Shown here: positions 1 through 13,100 of the stretch, piece by piece
Numbering within the stretch: the stretch's first letter is position 1
How the letters are laid out: every line of letters begins with the position of its first letter
Origin: Ophioderma brevispina
Lineage: Eukaryota; Echinodermata; Ophiuroidea; Amphilepidida; Ophiodermatidae
Reading direction: 5' to 3'
DNA: 64,000 nt
Assembly: GCA_023653785.1 (NCBI GenBank)
Contig: JAMKCH010057147.1
Location: 87,520-151,519 of the forward strand
The notes under the pieces: generated by a model
Database searches by the model: none
The model's input: only the letters and a program-made list of their open reading frames with translations
Told to the model about the DNA's origin: nothing
Translations under genes and position numbers: made by a program

Positions 1-140
1 TTGACTTGTTATAATTAGCGAATTTAAGAAAATTGCACCACTTTGGTACCACATTGGGTTTGAACGCAACTATTTATATGTTTTTTTTTTACTTTATCAA
101 AAATGATTTCAAATATTACCATGAAATACTAAAAACATAC

Positions 141-655
141 CTCAAGTGGGGATGATGTTCTTGGTCCACTTTGTGGAATGAATGGTCCCCTTAGTGGAGG
201 TGGTTCACGATGATCTGGATAGCCATGTGGTCCTCCATTGGGTCGTGGGGTCAACGGGGAGTCATCAGGGCCCTCTGGGGCCATAGGTCCACGGGGGCCA
301 TGTGGCCCAAATGGACCATGGGGTCCATCAAGGGGAGGTCCTGGTGGTCCATCAAAAGGAGGCCTTTGGGGACCAGGAGGTCCATGTGGGCCAGGTGGTC
401 CATGAGGGGGAGGTGGTCCATGAGGACCGGGAGGTCCATGAGGACCGGGAGGTCCATGCATGCTGGGAGGTCCATGAGGGCCGGGTGGTCCATGAGGACC
501 AGGAGGTCCATGTGGGCCGGGTGGTCCATGGGGGCCGGGTGTTCCATGAGGGCCGGGTGGTCCATGTGGGCCGGGTGGCCTCATGTGGGCCGGGTGGTCC
601 ATGCATGCTGGGAGGTCCAGTGGGCCAGGAGGACCTCTGCTACCTGGTCTCATTC
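141..655 (-). CDS. mia3: TANGO1 exon: proline-rich domain with Gly-Pro-His/Gly-Pro-Pro triplets
   Basis: The acceptor is ttatttgcag before GAATGAGACC and the donor is TTGAG|GTATGT. The exon is 515 nt, entered in phase 1 and left in phase 0, matching the upstream exon that ends in a single G. It encodes about 171 residues of proline-rich sequence, beginning [12 protein letters not shown] and ending RTSSPLE. The middle is a run of GPP/GPH triplets. The TANGO1 proline-rich domain is cytosolic and binds Sec23 through PPP-type motifs, and this exon sits exactly where that domain should be. The reading frame continues into an exon left of the window, so the stop codon is not seen. The uninterrupted Gly-X-Y pattern is unusual for a cytosolic domain. 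Confidence 0.9.
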
Positions 656-3600
656 CTGCAAATAACAATATCAATTTTAATGAGGCTTTTCTAATACTAT
701 TCTAAACTACCATTTCAACTCATCTCCATTGGGCTGAATATCACAACACACTTTAGAAAGTACTTTGAATATCCTCAACAAATAGCCACTGTGATAAAGA
801 CATGTCTATTTTGTATTTGGGTAGCATAATAAACACTAAACAATAAAATAAATGTCAATATTTATATAGCACCTTTCACAAAGTATAAAAGAGCTTTACA
901 TTTACATAAATCTAATGGCTTACCATTATTATGGAAAGGCCCTGGTGCTCTCATTGGTTCTGGATGGAGTGGTCCTCCAAAATGTGGTTCGTCCATGGGT
1001 CCAGGTCCTCTCATGCCAAATGGAGGTGAATGTGGTCTTCGCGGACCCATATCGGGTGGAGGTGGACCAAAGTCTGACCTTGGAGGGGATGGTGTGTATC
1101 TTTCATACTCATCTGCAAAGTGAGGGGGAGGAGGTCCCCTAGGTGGAGGGCTGTCATAGATTGGTGGAGGGCTGTCCATGAGAGGTGGGGAATGACGAAT
1201 ACTGTTGCGGCTTGGGCCTCTTCTAGATGGAGGTCCTCTATTGTCACTGGGAAAAGGGAAATAATCAATAATATAACCGAATAATAATAATGATAACCAA
1301 TTTAGTGAACATCTACAAGCTCAATGCCCATATTTTACTATTGCACTTCAGGTCGGACTGAAGCACGATGGCCAAACAACATTAGACATTATTGGCAGAA
1401 AGGAAGGAGGAGAAGGGGTTGGGGAAATAGTAAGAATTGACTTGTAAAGAAGATGGTTCTTGAATGCCCTAGTGTCGCATACTTTTGTGATCCAACTTTT
1501 TTTCACTCTCTGCAGAAGATGACCTTAAATAACCTCTGACCTTGGTATGTGACATGCAAGTCTCTATGGTGCCCCTATAACTCAAATTTGGTGGCAATTG
1601 GAGTTAGTGTCCATACACAAGCAATTTAACCAAGTTAACCCAAACTTTAAACATACACATGCACCGACGCTCAAGTATTTGCCCACACGTAGCATACAGA
1701 GTACTCACCATATTACAAGTAAAATACTGACAAGCTCAGTGAAATTGCTGTTTGAGTATGTCCATTACTCATTTCTAGTCAGAAAATTCATGTTTCTTGT
1801 GGAGATAAATCATTTATGACCCCTCAAATTTGACTTCTATCAAGGAAGTACACAATCTTCTACACTTTCGCCGTAGCGATTTTCTCATGAATAATTAATT
1901 AGCTCATTATCACTGAAGACATGTTATGGGAAACTTCAACTTGCTTTAAATGGGCTTTGCAAACCAGTGACTGTTCTTTATGATAGGAAAAAACACATGT
2001 GCATTGAACTTGGCAATCCTCAAAAGGATTTGTATTGGTTTAAATCTGCCCATTTTTACGTCATGCCATTGTTCCAATACAGTCAGAACCAGTGAAACAT
2101 CACTTGGATCCACACTCGACAGCTTTATTGCTTGCGGCAAGTTCAAAGACCTTATTTGTATGGCAAGAAGCACACAGTGTAAACATGCCAAAAACAATTG
2201 CTGCAGAAGTACTCAAATGCAGGGCTACACACTTGTGTGATTAACTCATTAAAAAACAGTATTTTTCAAGCCTACAAAAATTTGTAACAAGGCGGTTCTC
2301 GAACTACAAAGGTCCCCCACTCGTCGCGGTAGTTAAAAGGAGGAAAAGTAACATAACTTGAAGATCACAGGGAGGATTGTGATGGAAACTAGAGAGGCTC
2401 CTACCATAGTTATTCAATACCTTGATGACCCCAGATGAACTTGAAAAATTCTGGTATCAATGTTGACTACACCCACCAAGTTCATGACCATACAACCATT
2501 TGTAGTGGCTTTGACTTGGATGGCCCCACATGACCTTGAAATGACCTTCAAAAATTTTCAGCACTGAATGTTGACCACACCCACCAAGTTCATGACCATA
2601 CAACCATTTTACAGTGAATTGACCCTAGATGACCCAGAAATGACCTTGAAAAAAATTGGCATAAAATGTTGACTGCACCCACCAGGTTTCATGACCATAC
2701 AACCTTGCATAGTGATTTGACCTTAATGACACTTCAAATTTTGAGGCACCGCAATGGTGACAACACCCCCAAGTTTCATCATCCTACCACAATTGACAAG
2801 ATTTAAAGCAATTTTTGACCACATTTGACCTTTGACCCATGGCACATGACCCATCTCCGAAACTCATCCGCTGCCTACTTAAGTGACACATATGGTGCAA
2901 AGATGGACACCTATACTTACTTAGACCAAAAGATATCGTGTTGACAAGGTTTATATCAATTTAACCACTATTTTTTACATATTTTTGACCTCTTTTTGAC
3001 CTTTGAACCATGACCCACTCATCCCACCCAGCGTGTACTCGAGATACATCTATGTTGCGAAGATGGACACCCACACTTGCTTAGTTCCAAAGATATCACG
3101 TGGGACACACACACACACACGGACGGGGAGCATTTCTATAGTCCCCCTTAGCCAACTAAAGTTTGGCGGGGACCAAAAAGAACAACTGATCAACAAATAT
3201 ATTCGAAACAATGTCCCTCACAAAACAAAAATGTGTCTTATTGTGATCGTTTTATTAGGTTTAAGTTAAAAATAAAAAATATCCCCAGGGTCAATTTAAA
3301 TCCCCAGTAAGACTTGATCAATAACACAGTAAGTCAATGGGTTCCTGGTTGATTCTTTGCAACCTTAGTGGATAAGGTGTGGCCAAACTTTTGTAAGATG
3401 GCAGTGTACATTATTCACAGGTGAACACACAATTTGGATAATATTATGTGCCTTCTGTAATTCTTACCGAACACATAAACGTACTTAATTTGCAGATTGC
3501 TCAAAAAATGCTCACTGATACACAAACGTATGTTCAAAACACAAAGATTCTCTGGAAAAAACACTCGTATTTGTCTAAACAAGACTGTTCAACAACAGCA

Positions 3601-6600
3601 ATATGTGGATCATGGTTCTTTGCTTTGTGCCTGCCATGCTTTGTGTGTAAAATTGCAAACAAAAGCAATTTCTAATGCCATCAAGAATCCCCTATGAAAC
3701 CTGGCCAAAAATAACATATCTGTCTTGCAGAAAATATAATTATAGGTTTATTTGGGATAAATGGTGGCTTTTTCTTAAATTTAATCCTAATTGTTTTTTG
3801 GTTTTTTTTTGCAGTAGAAATCATGTATTTTAGGTGCAAAATTGGGTTTAACCATTATTTTTTAATTAAAGAAAAAGGTCTCAATTTCGTAAAACATTTA
3901 AAGGGATAAGCAGCGATTTGCTGATCCGAACATCGAAAAAAATCATATGATGATCATGTCAAAGCTATATGACCTATTTTCCCTTGCTTGCCCAAAGTGC
4001 CAAATGCAAAGAAGCCAAACTGCTTCTATGACAACCTACAGTAATGGCAAAGTATGTAGTGCCTGAACTGGTGAGAAGACTGACTTATGGAAGTGAAAGC
4101 CTGGAGATGTAGCACCACGGGAAGTTTCTATATCAGTCAGCCTGCAATCAAAAAGGCAATCAAGTTCTCTTTTAAGGCTACTTATTTCATCTTAAATATT
4201 TTATTATTATTATTATTATTATGCAAGGGGAACACACCCTTTTTCAAAAGCTAAAGGAGAATTGTCCAATAAGAGAATATTTCAACACAATTCATTTCTT
4301 TTGTAATATTTAAAGTGACAGGAGGAGATTTTTGAGGATACAAATTTCTCTCAAATTGCACTGGATCGGTTGTAGACCACCTACCGAGAACTTTTCGAAG
4401 GTTTATTGGACAAAAAGAAAAACCGCAAACCTTGTTTTGAACTTGCCTGGTATCGTAATCGTCCCTATAGAAAACCATGCTTTGAATTTCTGTGTGTCGT
4501 GCACGACAGAAAATATTAGATCATCATCTTATGACATAAAGACGTCATATTCGGCTTATTCACTTCAGGTGTGATCTAATACATTGGTAAGCATTCCAAA
4601 TATGGGAAAAAATGGGTTCGACAAAAATTGGGGGCGCTTCTTTCTGGAAATGTCCTCATGTCTCTTTAAAAACAATTTTGAAGCCTGTGTTTTGAGCAAT
4701 TTCAAGGTAAGACTGGCTCCTGTGATGGTAATCGGCACAATGACATCACTCTGTTAATTCTCTTTTACTGTCTATGTCACATATTTTGAAAGCACACACC
4801 CACCTGTTGCTTTTGTAGGTACATACCGATGCTCAAATTGATTGGGAGGCATTGTGATTCTGTCAGGTGGAAGGTGGATTAAGAAAGTGATGTCATTATG
4901 TCGAATTAGCATCACTGTAGATTATTTTTTGCCAGTCTTGCCTAGTAACTGTTCAAACTTCAAAATTGTTTTTTAAATTACAAAATAACTGGATGATAGG
5001 GACCATATTAATAAAAAAAATTAATACTTGCAACTTGGTAATTAAAGGTGTATTTTGTGATCCCAACACATTACTTTGTATTTATGGTTCATTATAACAT
5101 CCTTGCAAAAGGGGTTAAAATTTTTTACAAAATCAGTTTAATGACCAAAATGTTCATATCACAATTGGTTCATATCACTTTGTCCATTTACACAGAGAAA
5201 AAATTCATATATTTTTTCCAGAATAGATAAAATCTGCAAGTAAGATAAAAGCAAGCATTCTTTTCCATGCCAACAGTTCAAATGATACAAAAATCTGGAA
5301 AATTTTTAGGTAAGTTGGGGGACAAGGCTGTGGATCACAAAAGACCCAGAAAATAAATCTAGCCGCTATCTTGGGAGAGGAGTCAGTGTATTTTTGGTGT
5401 ACTGCCAGCCTTGTAGAGATACTTGGAAACTGGATTTGGAGAAAGATCACAATTTTAAGTGCTGGTATGGACCCATCACACACACAGTGCCAGTCATTTA
5501 TAATAGGGACTAAAAAAGTAATTTCTTGTGTTGGTTGGCCTACCTGTGTCTAAGACCAGCATTTTCTCGTTGCAGTTCCTTCACTTGACGCTCAGCTGCT
5601 CTTACTGCCAGCTAAAAGAAGAAGACATTTTAAAGAACAAAATATTCAAATAATGATACGTAATATAATGATGATGTTGATAATGACAGAATGGCAGAAT
5701 TTTACTAGCAGCAATTTAGTGGGGGGGGGGGGGGGGGGGGGAGATGGCAGTAAAGCCATTGTTATGTGCATACATATTTTCTTATTTTTAGATTATAGTA
5801 GTTAAATTGTCAATTTATCTTAGTCCAAGATTTTTCAAACTGATGCCTCTCATAAAGGGAGTATGCCAAGGAGAGTAAAATAACAAATTCTTTCACAAAG
5901 GAGGCAAGCATAGAGATGTGCATAAAAGCAAGACATATCTCTTGTTTTAAGTTACTAGACGGAAATCGCAGAAAATAATCATAATTGATTGATTGATTTT
6001 TATCAAGAATGATATCAGTTAATAATCATTACATATTCTTACCTCCCGTGTAAATAGATTAATTTCCAAAATACCCGAGTTTAAAAATAAATTCAAAATT
6101 AAGTTTTCAAGAGAGGCGATCCATCCAAGGAACCGTGTGATTAGAAGCACTGAAGCCTTGTCTCATGTAGATTTTTTTTAATCAGTGCTTATCTTGGTAT
6201 TTCTTATAAGAAAAATCAAAGATGCACTCTAGCCACCCTAATGCAACCCCTTAAAGGTGCAACAAGAGATTTCACATATCAGGTGTCCCTACAAAAATCA
6301 GAAATACTGATTCTTGCCCTGATGTAAAGCTTTCTATCAAGAATATTCCTATCTGAAAGGATTAAGCTGAGAAATGATTCTTTGGTACAAAAATTGTGAA
6401 ATTTCTATTTTTGTATAGGAGCAAATATGAAATTCAGCCTATGTGTTATATTGAAATATAAGCAAATCAAAATCACCTTTTTTGTCTTTTTAAAGACATT
6501 TCTGTAGCCAAATACAAGGTAAGAAATCTATTGAGTGTCTAATCCAGGGATATAGCTACGCCGGCCGGCGGTGGCCGGCCATGTCCGGCACTCGCTCCCA

Positions 6601-7115
6601 CCGACCGGCACAGAAGGTCATTTGGGAGATTGCCGACCGGCACTTTACTTCAGTGAAATGAAAAATTACCACATAAATTGGCAAATAACTCATAGTTTGT
6701 CCATATGTGCCAAAAAGTGTAGTAAATTTTAAGATTTACAACTGGCACTCAGAGTAGCCTTGCTATAACCCTGGTCTAATCTATATGAAATTACTATTAT
6801 GACACAATATTTGGGTGCCACAAAATCTCTCGTTGCACCTTTAACACTTTAAGTGGGCAAGGGGTAGCATGGTACTCATGATTCAGTTGTTGTGCAATAG
6901 TTTGATAACACACAATATTTGATAAACCGATGTATTGAGATAATCAAACTGGGCCATACAAATTCCCACTTCCAACAAACAACTTTTTTATTTCAGTATG
7001 TGACCTTTGCCCTCATTAACATGGGGGCTTCCAATGTTGCATCTATGACCAAGTTTGGTAACAACTGGACTTCAACTTCCCCAAAACTTTAATGTGAAAC
7101 CTTATAAACAAACAA

Positions 7116-7146
<31 letters not shown>

Positions 7147-10100
7147 ATGTAGGGCTGGCCTCTCTTAAAAAAAAAAAAGCAAACACTTTCAAAACGCACA
7201 CACAAATTTTCCAAATTCACCCACTCAATAACATACACATGCGCGCACACCAAATTCAAATTAGAAGATATTCATGAATTCTTACCCAAGCTTCATGCGC
7301 CTTCTTGTCATAGGCAGCAACCTAAACCAAGTAAGAAATATTGAACATTAGTTTAAAATATTAAAGAATCTTGTGCTCATAACAAAAAGTAAAACTATAA
7401 CACAACCGTCAGGAAATGGCATTTGGTCTTTTGCTCATAAATCCTCAGGCATCAGTAAGCTGGAAGTGAAGTGAATCCAGTCACCCCCTTTGGTGGACAA
7501 ACTGGATTTAAAACTTTTGTTTACTTTACCTACATACCTTACCACAATCCAAACACAAACATACACAATTATGAAAAATTTCACTCTTGTTTGTGACCAT
7601 TCAGATGCAACAAATGAGTAGTTTCAATTATATTTCTTACCATTCACATCACATGTGGGTGCAACCGATTGGCAACCTCATTACAACCCCCAATCAACAT
7701 TTCATTTACCTCTTCCTTGTTTTCTTTTCTCTGTCTTCCTCCATTTCTGTCAATCAATCTTTGGTCTTCTTTCTGCAAAATACAATTTATAGACACTTCA
7801 ATGAGAACGCATCAGGTTGCATTTACCTAATTGTTCATGTTTGCCATGTAACAGCTCCAAAATTTGAGTAAAGCCCCTTGAAATACAGCCAAAAGATAGG
7901 ACAATTTTTACTTTGTAATTTAGGAGACATCAAAATGTATGTCCAGATGTTGCACCGGACCCTGACTTTTGCCCGCATGGTGTCCATCTTGCTAACGACA
8001 ACATTATGTGTTTTGTTTTTCTATGTCACCAAAAGCTTTATGTTCTGAATTGGGCTCTTCTTACCATACATAATAAAGATGTGCAAAAATTGACAGGTGA
8101 AGCTGTTTTGGCATAGAGCAGATGGTGTTTTGAATCAATTTCCACAATGCTTGCAATTTGCCTATACTTCTTACTTTATGCCTAAACACATGTCAGTCGG
8201 GGATAAACGTGTTCCAGAAGTTAAGAACCACAAGACAATTCCTGATCATGCTAAAAATTCAGTGGGATTAAAAATTACTTGGAAGTTGGACAGGAGATAC
8301 GCACACCCCCATGTAAGCGCCATCAGCTATATGAGGTTCGGCGAGTGAAATTTCTTTCAAACTGTTGCATTGCGGGATGATTCAATACACTCTCTTGGTA
8401 TCATAGTGTGTCCCACATCATGGAAATGACCCACATACCGTAGGAGATAGCTAAGTACAGACAAGCCTCCCTTACAGGATTCATCACGCTCTGAAGGATG
8501 GACCACTTGCTGTCATTTCTTCTCAGCATGTTGTCTATTTGCAGACGCTGGACTTTCTTTCTTCCGCACCTTTCCTGCAAACACAAAAATTTAGGCCAAT
8601 TGTTGAAGTGTTTTACTGAAAATGTACTAAGTTAACAAAGAAATCATGAGAGTAAACGAGCTGATTGCAATCATTGATTCGTTTCAGGCCCTTTTGGAAT
8701 CATTTGGCACATTATAAAACTTAATTGGCTACTAGTTACCTTCATCAGAATTTCTTATTCATGGCGTGGTTTATCATGCAAACACACACTATCATTGTTG
8801 TTGCCTATCTAACTGAGATGATATTATAAGGTTTACTCGCATGTGTTAACGGTTACATAGTGCACGCAGCTAGTACGGGTTGGGTTCTTTTTTACCACGG
8901 GGATAAGTTTTTGTGTTTTTAACTAATTAAATGGGAATATTTTTGGCGATTAAAACCAACCAAAACTAAATAAGATGAGAATAAAAGACAGGATTTGTTT
9001 TGCCTATCTAATATCGTGTCAATACTTGGATGGGCAGTCCAATATTTTATTGTTGTGGATACCTCCCGGCTGCGCCTGCATCCACTACTCAAATATTGGA
9101 CTGCCGCATCCACTATGACATGTAATTAGATAGGCAAAACAACAAATCCGATCTTTTATTCCCTAATCATTAATCTTTTGGTTAGTTCCTCACTAATCAA
9201 TATAAACTTCATGTCAATGATACTGCAGGAAGTCCGTCTCCATATCAACTACCTGAAGCACTTCCCTGACATTCATGTAATACTCTCACCTTTGCATATC
9301 AACTTCTCTATTTCTGAGATTCGTCCAAGAGTTGTGTTTTGTTATGGCTTCATCTCTCTCATGTTTAATTTTCTTGTTCTCCTGCCTCAGTGCCTCCAAT
9401 GTCTGTATGTCATCACTCTGCTTGCTGTCAAAGCAAACAATACAATCACTTACATTGATTCACCAATATAAAACAAATTACCCAAATTATTCAAACACAT
9501 TATGTTTTATAAATCATCTAACTGAAGGCCTGATTCCTTTCCAATGTTTGACTGAAACATATGCATTTTTGAGAAGTGGAATGCCCCCAAAAATACTATT
9601 TGAGCCCCCTAAAGAGACATGGTCTCACAACCAGTGACCCCTGTCACACCCTGTTGCCATACCTTCCCCAATTCCGTTTTGGCTCAAAAGCCCACACGGA
9701 CGCAGTCCTCTCATGTTGTGGGCGGGGGGCGGGCGGAAGCGGGAAGTCAACATTGGACAGGAAATCCATGGGCTTCAGTTAGATGATTTATAAAACAGAA
9801 TGTGTTTTTGAATAACATTACAACTGAAACTGATTTCCTTTACACTCAACTGTTGACTGAAACATATGCATGGGTAACCCCGTTGAATGAATATTTTCAT
9901 CACCCAAGACTAGCACCTCAGTCGGAGTGAAACATGATATTTCGAGAGCAGCCATAGATGCAGTCAAGGTAACCAAAAACGCCAGAGCCAAAGAACACAT
10001 GGAATCTAGATTCTAAAAGTCAGGAGCAAGAACTACCTAGATAGTTTTTTTTTGGAGTACACCAGGGGTGAGTAAAAGGACCTCTGACTTTATAATGTGA

Positions 10101-13100
10101 TTCAAGACCTTGCCAAGTTTTTTGGAGGAGAGCCAGATCCGCGAATCCCGCAGAGAAAACCCCAGCCTAAGGAATAGGCGAGAGGAATAGCTCCGACAGA
10201 GAACTGGAGTGCGCGTAGGCCCTGGACAAAGAGCCCGAAGCACCCCGCGGCAAAGGCGGAGAACAGGCCTCCCAGCCTTGCGAACAACTGCGGATCCGAG
10301 AGGGAACCAGAGGAGCGCAAGGCGGACCCGCGGAAGACGCGGGCTAAGAAGCCCTAACCGCAAAAAAACGGGGAGCGGGCCCCTCGAGGGGGGGTCCGAA
10401 CCCGCGGAGAGAGGCCCGGGGGAGATAAGGGGTGAGAGACTGTAATGAAGGCTACGGCCCCAGCCCCGTGGAGGGCCTGGAGAGAAAAGTCCTACCCTGA
10501 CCCGGAGGAAGAAGCTACAAGGAGAAATCTCCGAGCTAATCCATCCTGGAAGGGACCCGAAAGAGTAAATAAAGGCGAGGGCTAGAGCGACGCCGCACCC
10601 AGGACGATTGGGGGCTTCGCCAAGAACTCGCCGATAGAACTCAGACGCCAAGAGGGAACTATCTTTCGGGTCAGAAACAGACCCTGCAGGAGCTCAATGG
10701 CACAAACCAACGTCACCGAAGACGAACCGAACAACCTAGTGTGGTAGCCTGAGCTAGTTGACCGAAAAATCCAGAAAACGGATGATCGGAAACAGCCAAC
10801 AAAGCCTCAAAATAAGGGCGAAAAGTCCCACCTCAGACTGTCACAGTCAGGAGGTGGAGGACGATTCAGGCCTCGACCTCAGACGATGCAGACCGCCGCA
10901 ATACCGGAAGCCGCGGCACCAGAACCGGCAAACCGACGAGCAGTCGAAGGCTAGATTGATGATAACTAGCACCTCCCCAGAACGGGCCAGAGTCAAACCT
11001 GGCCCGAAAGGTACAAAGTGGGTAAACCACCGATATTCCCCCAGAGGGGAAAACCCAGGGTTAGCCCGCAGGAACACGAGTCGAGCCTCGAGAGGCGAAC
11101 CGAGCCGAGAGCTCACTAACTGCACGGTAAAGCCCGAGCAGAATCCTAACCCATGTCGACTGCAAGCAGAGAGCATTGACAAAATTCGTAAAGGACGAAT
11201 GGATCCAAACATGAGGACTTCTTGGCCGAACGACGAATCGTATCGAGGAGTCAAACAGTAGCTGCGTAGCCAAACTCCCCGGCTACGGGCATATAAGGAT
11301 GCCACCGAGAAAAGGTCCGCGGGCAGCATAGCGGCTTCGACACAACATCATCCCGAGATAAGAAAGTGGAAGAGAGCCACCGAGAAGTTCTAACCCGAAC
11401 GGACAAGATACCGATTAAGGATCACCAAGCCTCGAGAAAAGGGAATAACCAAACTCATCAAACAAACTCGAGACGTCAGAGACCTGGAAGAATGACTCAC
11501 AACTGGGGTTTACGCCCCAGAGACTTCCCCCACCCCGGAGCGAGAGCTCCCAACCGACTTTAAAGTTCAGTTCACTTTGACCGACCAAGATAGAGGGGAA
11601 TAAAAATCGCCCAGTCGGAAGTGGGCAACCACCATGTCAAGGGCTTCCCAGGTCATAAAGACAGGAGCCAGAGCAACCGAACGTGCCCCCCGGACCCCGA
11701 GGGTACTAAGGGAAAGGCACAAGATCCTCGCAAGCACGGCGGGAAGACAAACCAAGTCAACTGCCAAGTCAACTGAAAAGCCACCTGTAAGAGCTATTTC
11801 TGAGAACCCACCACACTAGGGAATACCCCGTCGCGGGTATTCCCACTAGGCAGCACAGTTGAGACAGAAGGCGTGGCAAGAAACCCGCCAGTGAAGAGAT
11901 CGAACAACGGTAGCCTGAAAACCATCTGGATGTAGGGGGAGGGGGAACCCCCTAAGACACCCCGACGAATCGGGAAGGCACACCCTGCGTTAGGCCCGGC
12001 GAGCACCAACCTAGGCCCGACGAGCCCCACGTAGGGACCGGAAAAAGGCCCGACGCTAAGCCCGTACTACGAGCCCCAAAGGGGCATCGTCGAGCCGCCC
12101 AAACACCCGTGTCCAGGTCCCCTCCGAGGGAGACAGTGGACCAGGGTAGTCAGCTTGGAGCCAAAGGAATGTGCGTGAACTGCCAAAAGCCGCCCCTAAC
12201 TCCCGAACAACGGGAGAAGGGATCCACTGTCAAGACCCGCCCAACAGTGGCGGAGTCCAGGCGAAGTCTAAAGACGCTCAGGCTAGGAGTTAGGCCTGGG
12301 AGCATGGGTAAGGTTAGGCAACAGAGCTAAACCACCACGCACAGGACAAACAAAGCCCAGAGGGGGCTAGGGGCCCACCGGGGTGGGAGCCAGGCCCATG
12401 AGGTAACCCGAGCAAGGAAGAGGGAAAGCAAGCAGCACTAGCCAGATTAACCCCGCGGGGGCTAGCACTAGCCCAGCGGGGTGTGCCGTAACGACTGAAC
12501 CGTAGCGACTAGCTCTGGACGAACAGCACAGTCACCGCGGACGTAACCCGCTTGAGCGGGGACCAACCTGGCGAAGCGCCGCGCGCCCCACACCTAGCCC
12601 GCGAAAGCCTGGTGAAGCATGCAGCCAAGCCAGATTTGCACCACGTGGCTAGCAGCCTAGCCATGCGGGGAGCAGTGAGCATAATAGACACCCACCCCTC
12701 GGCGCCCGAACGGAGGCCGAGGAAACCACCTCATGGCTGGACGAATCAAGCCTCGAGACCGGTACCACGGCAGCGCGGTCGCAGAGTCCGATGACTCCAA
12801 ACCACGAGCGCCGGGTGTCGGTACTAGCGATGGATCGAGAAAACCCGGGCATCACCATAGCCAACACACCGCTAACGGAAGGACTGCAGCCGCCTAATCC
12901 AACAGGGAAAGGGCAGAGCAGACCACGCCAGCCTGCACGATAAAGCACGAGCTAACTAAATCAGGCGAGCCAAGCGCCGGCAGCGTACTGTCAGTCAAGC
13001 CCCACCCAAAGGAGGCGGCACAGACTAGCACGCTAGAAGTCAACCGAGTTGGCTGCTATACCCGGATGTCTGCAGCCGCCAAAATACCCAGGAAAAAGAA

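Noticed and set aside
141..655. A collagen gene, suggested by the Gly-X-Y triplets
   Set aside because: The exon chain, the KKAH.W/RAAER coil exons and the phases identify TANGO1; the triplets are in its cytosolic tail.
210..694. Several long open frames on both strands over the proline-rich exon
   Set aside because: They are frame shadows of the 18-bp coding minisatellite; only the GPP/GPH frame has matching splice sites and phases.
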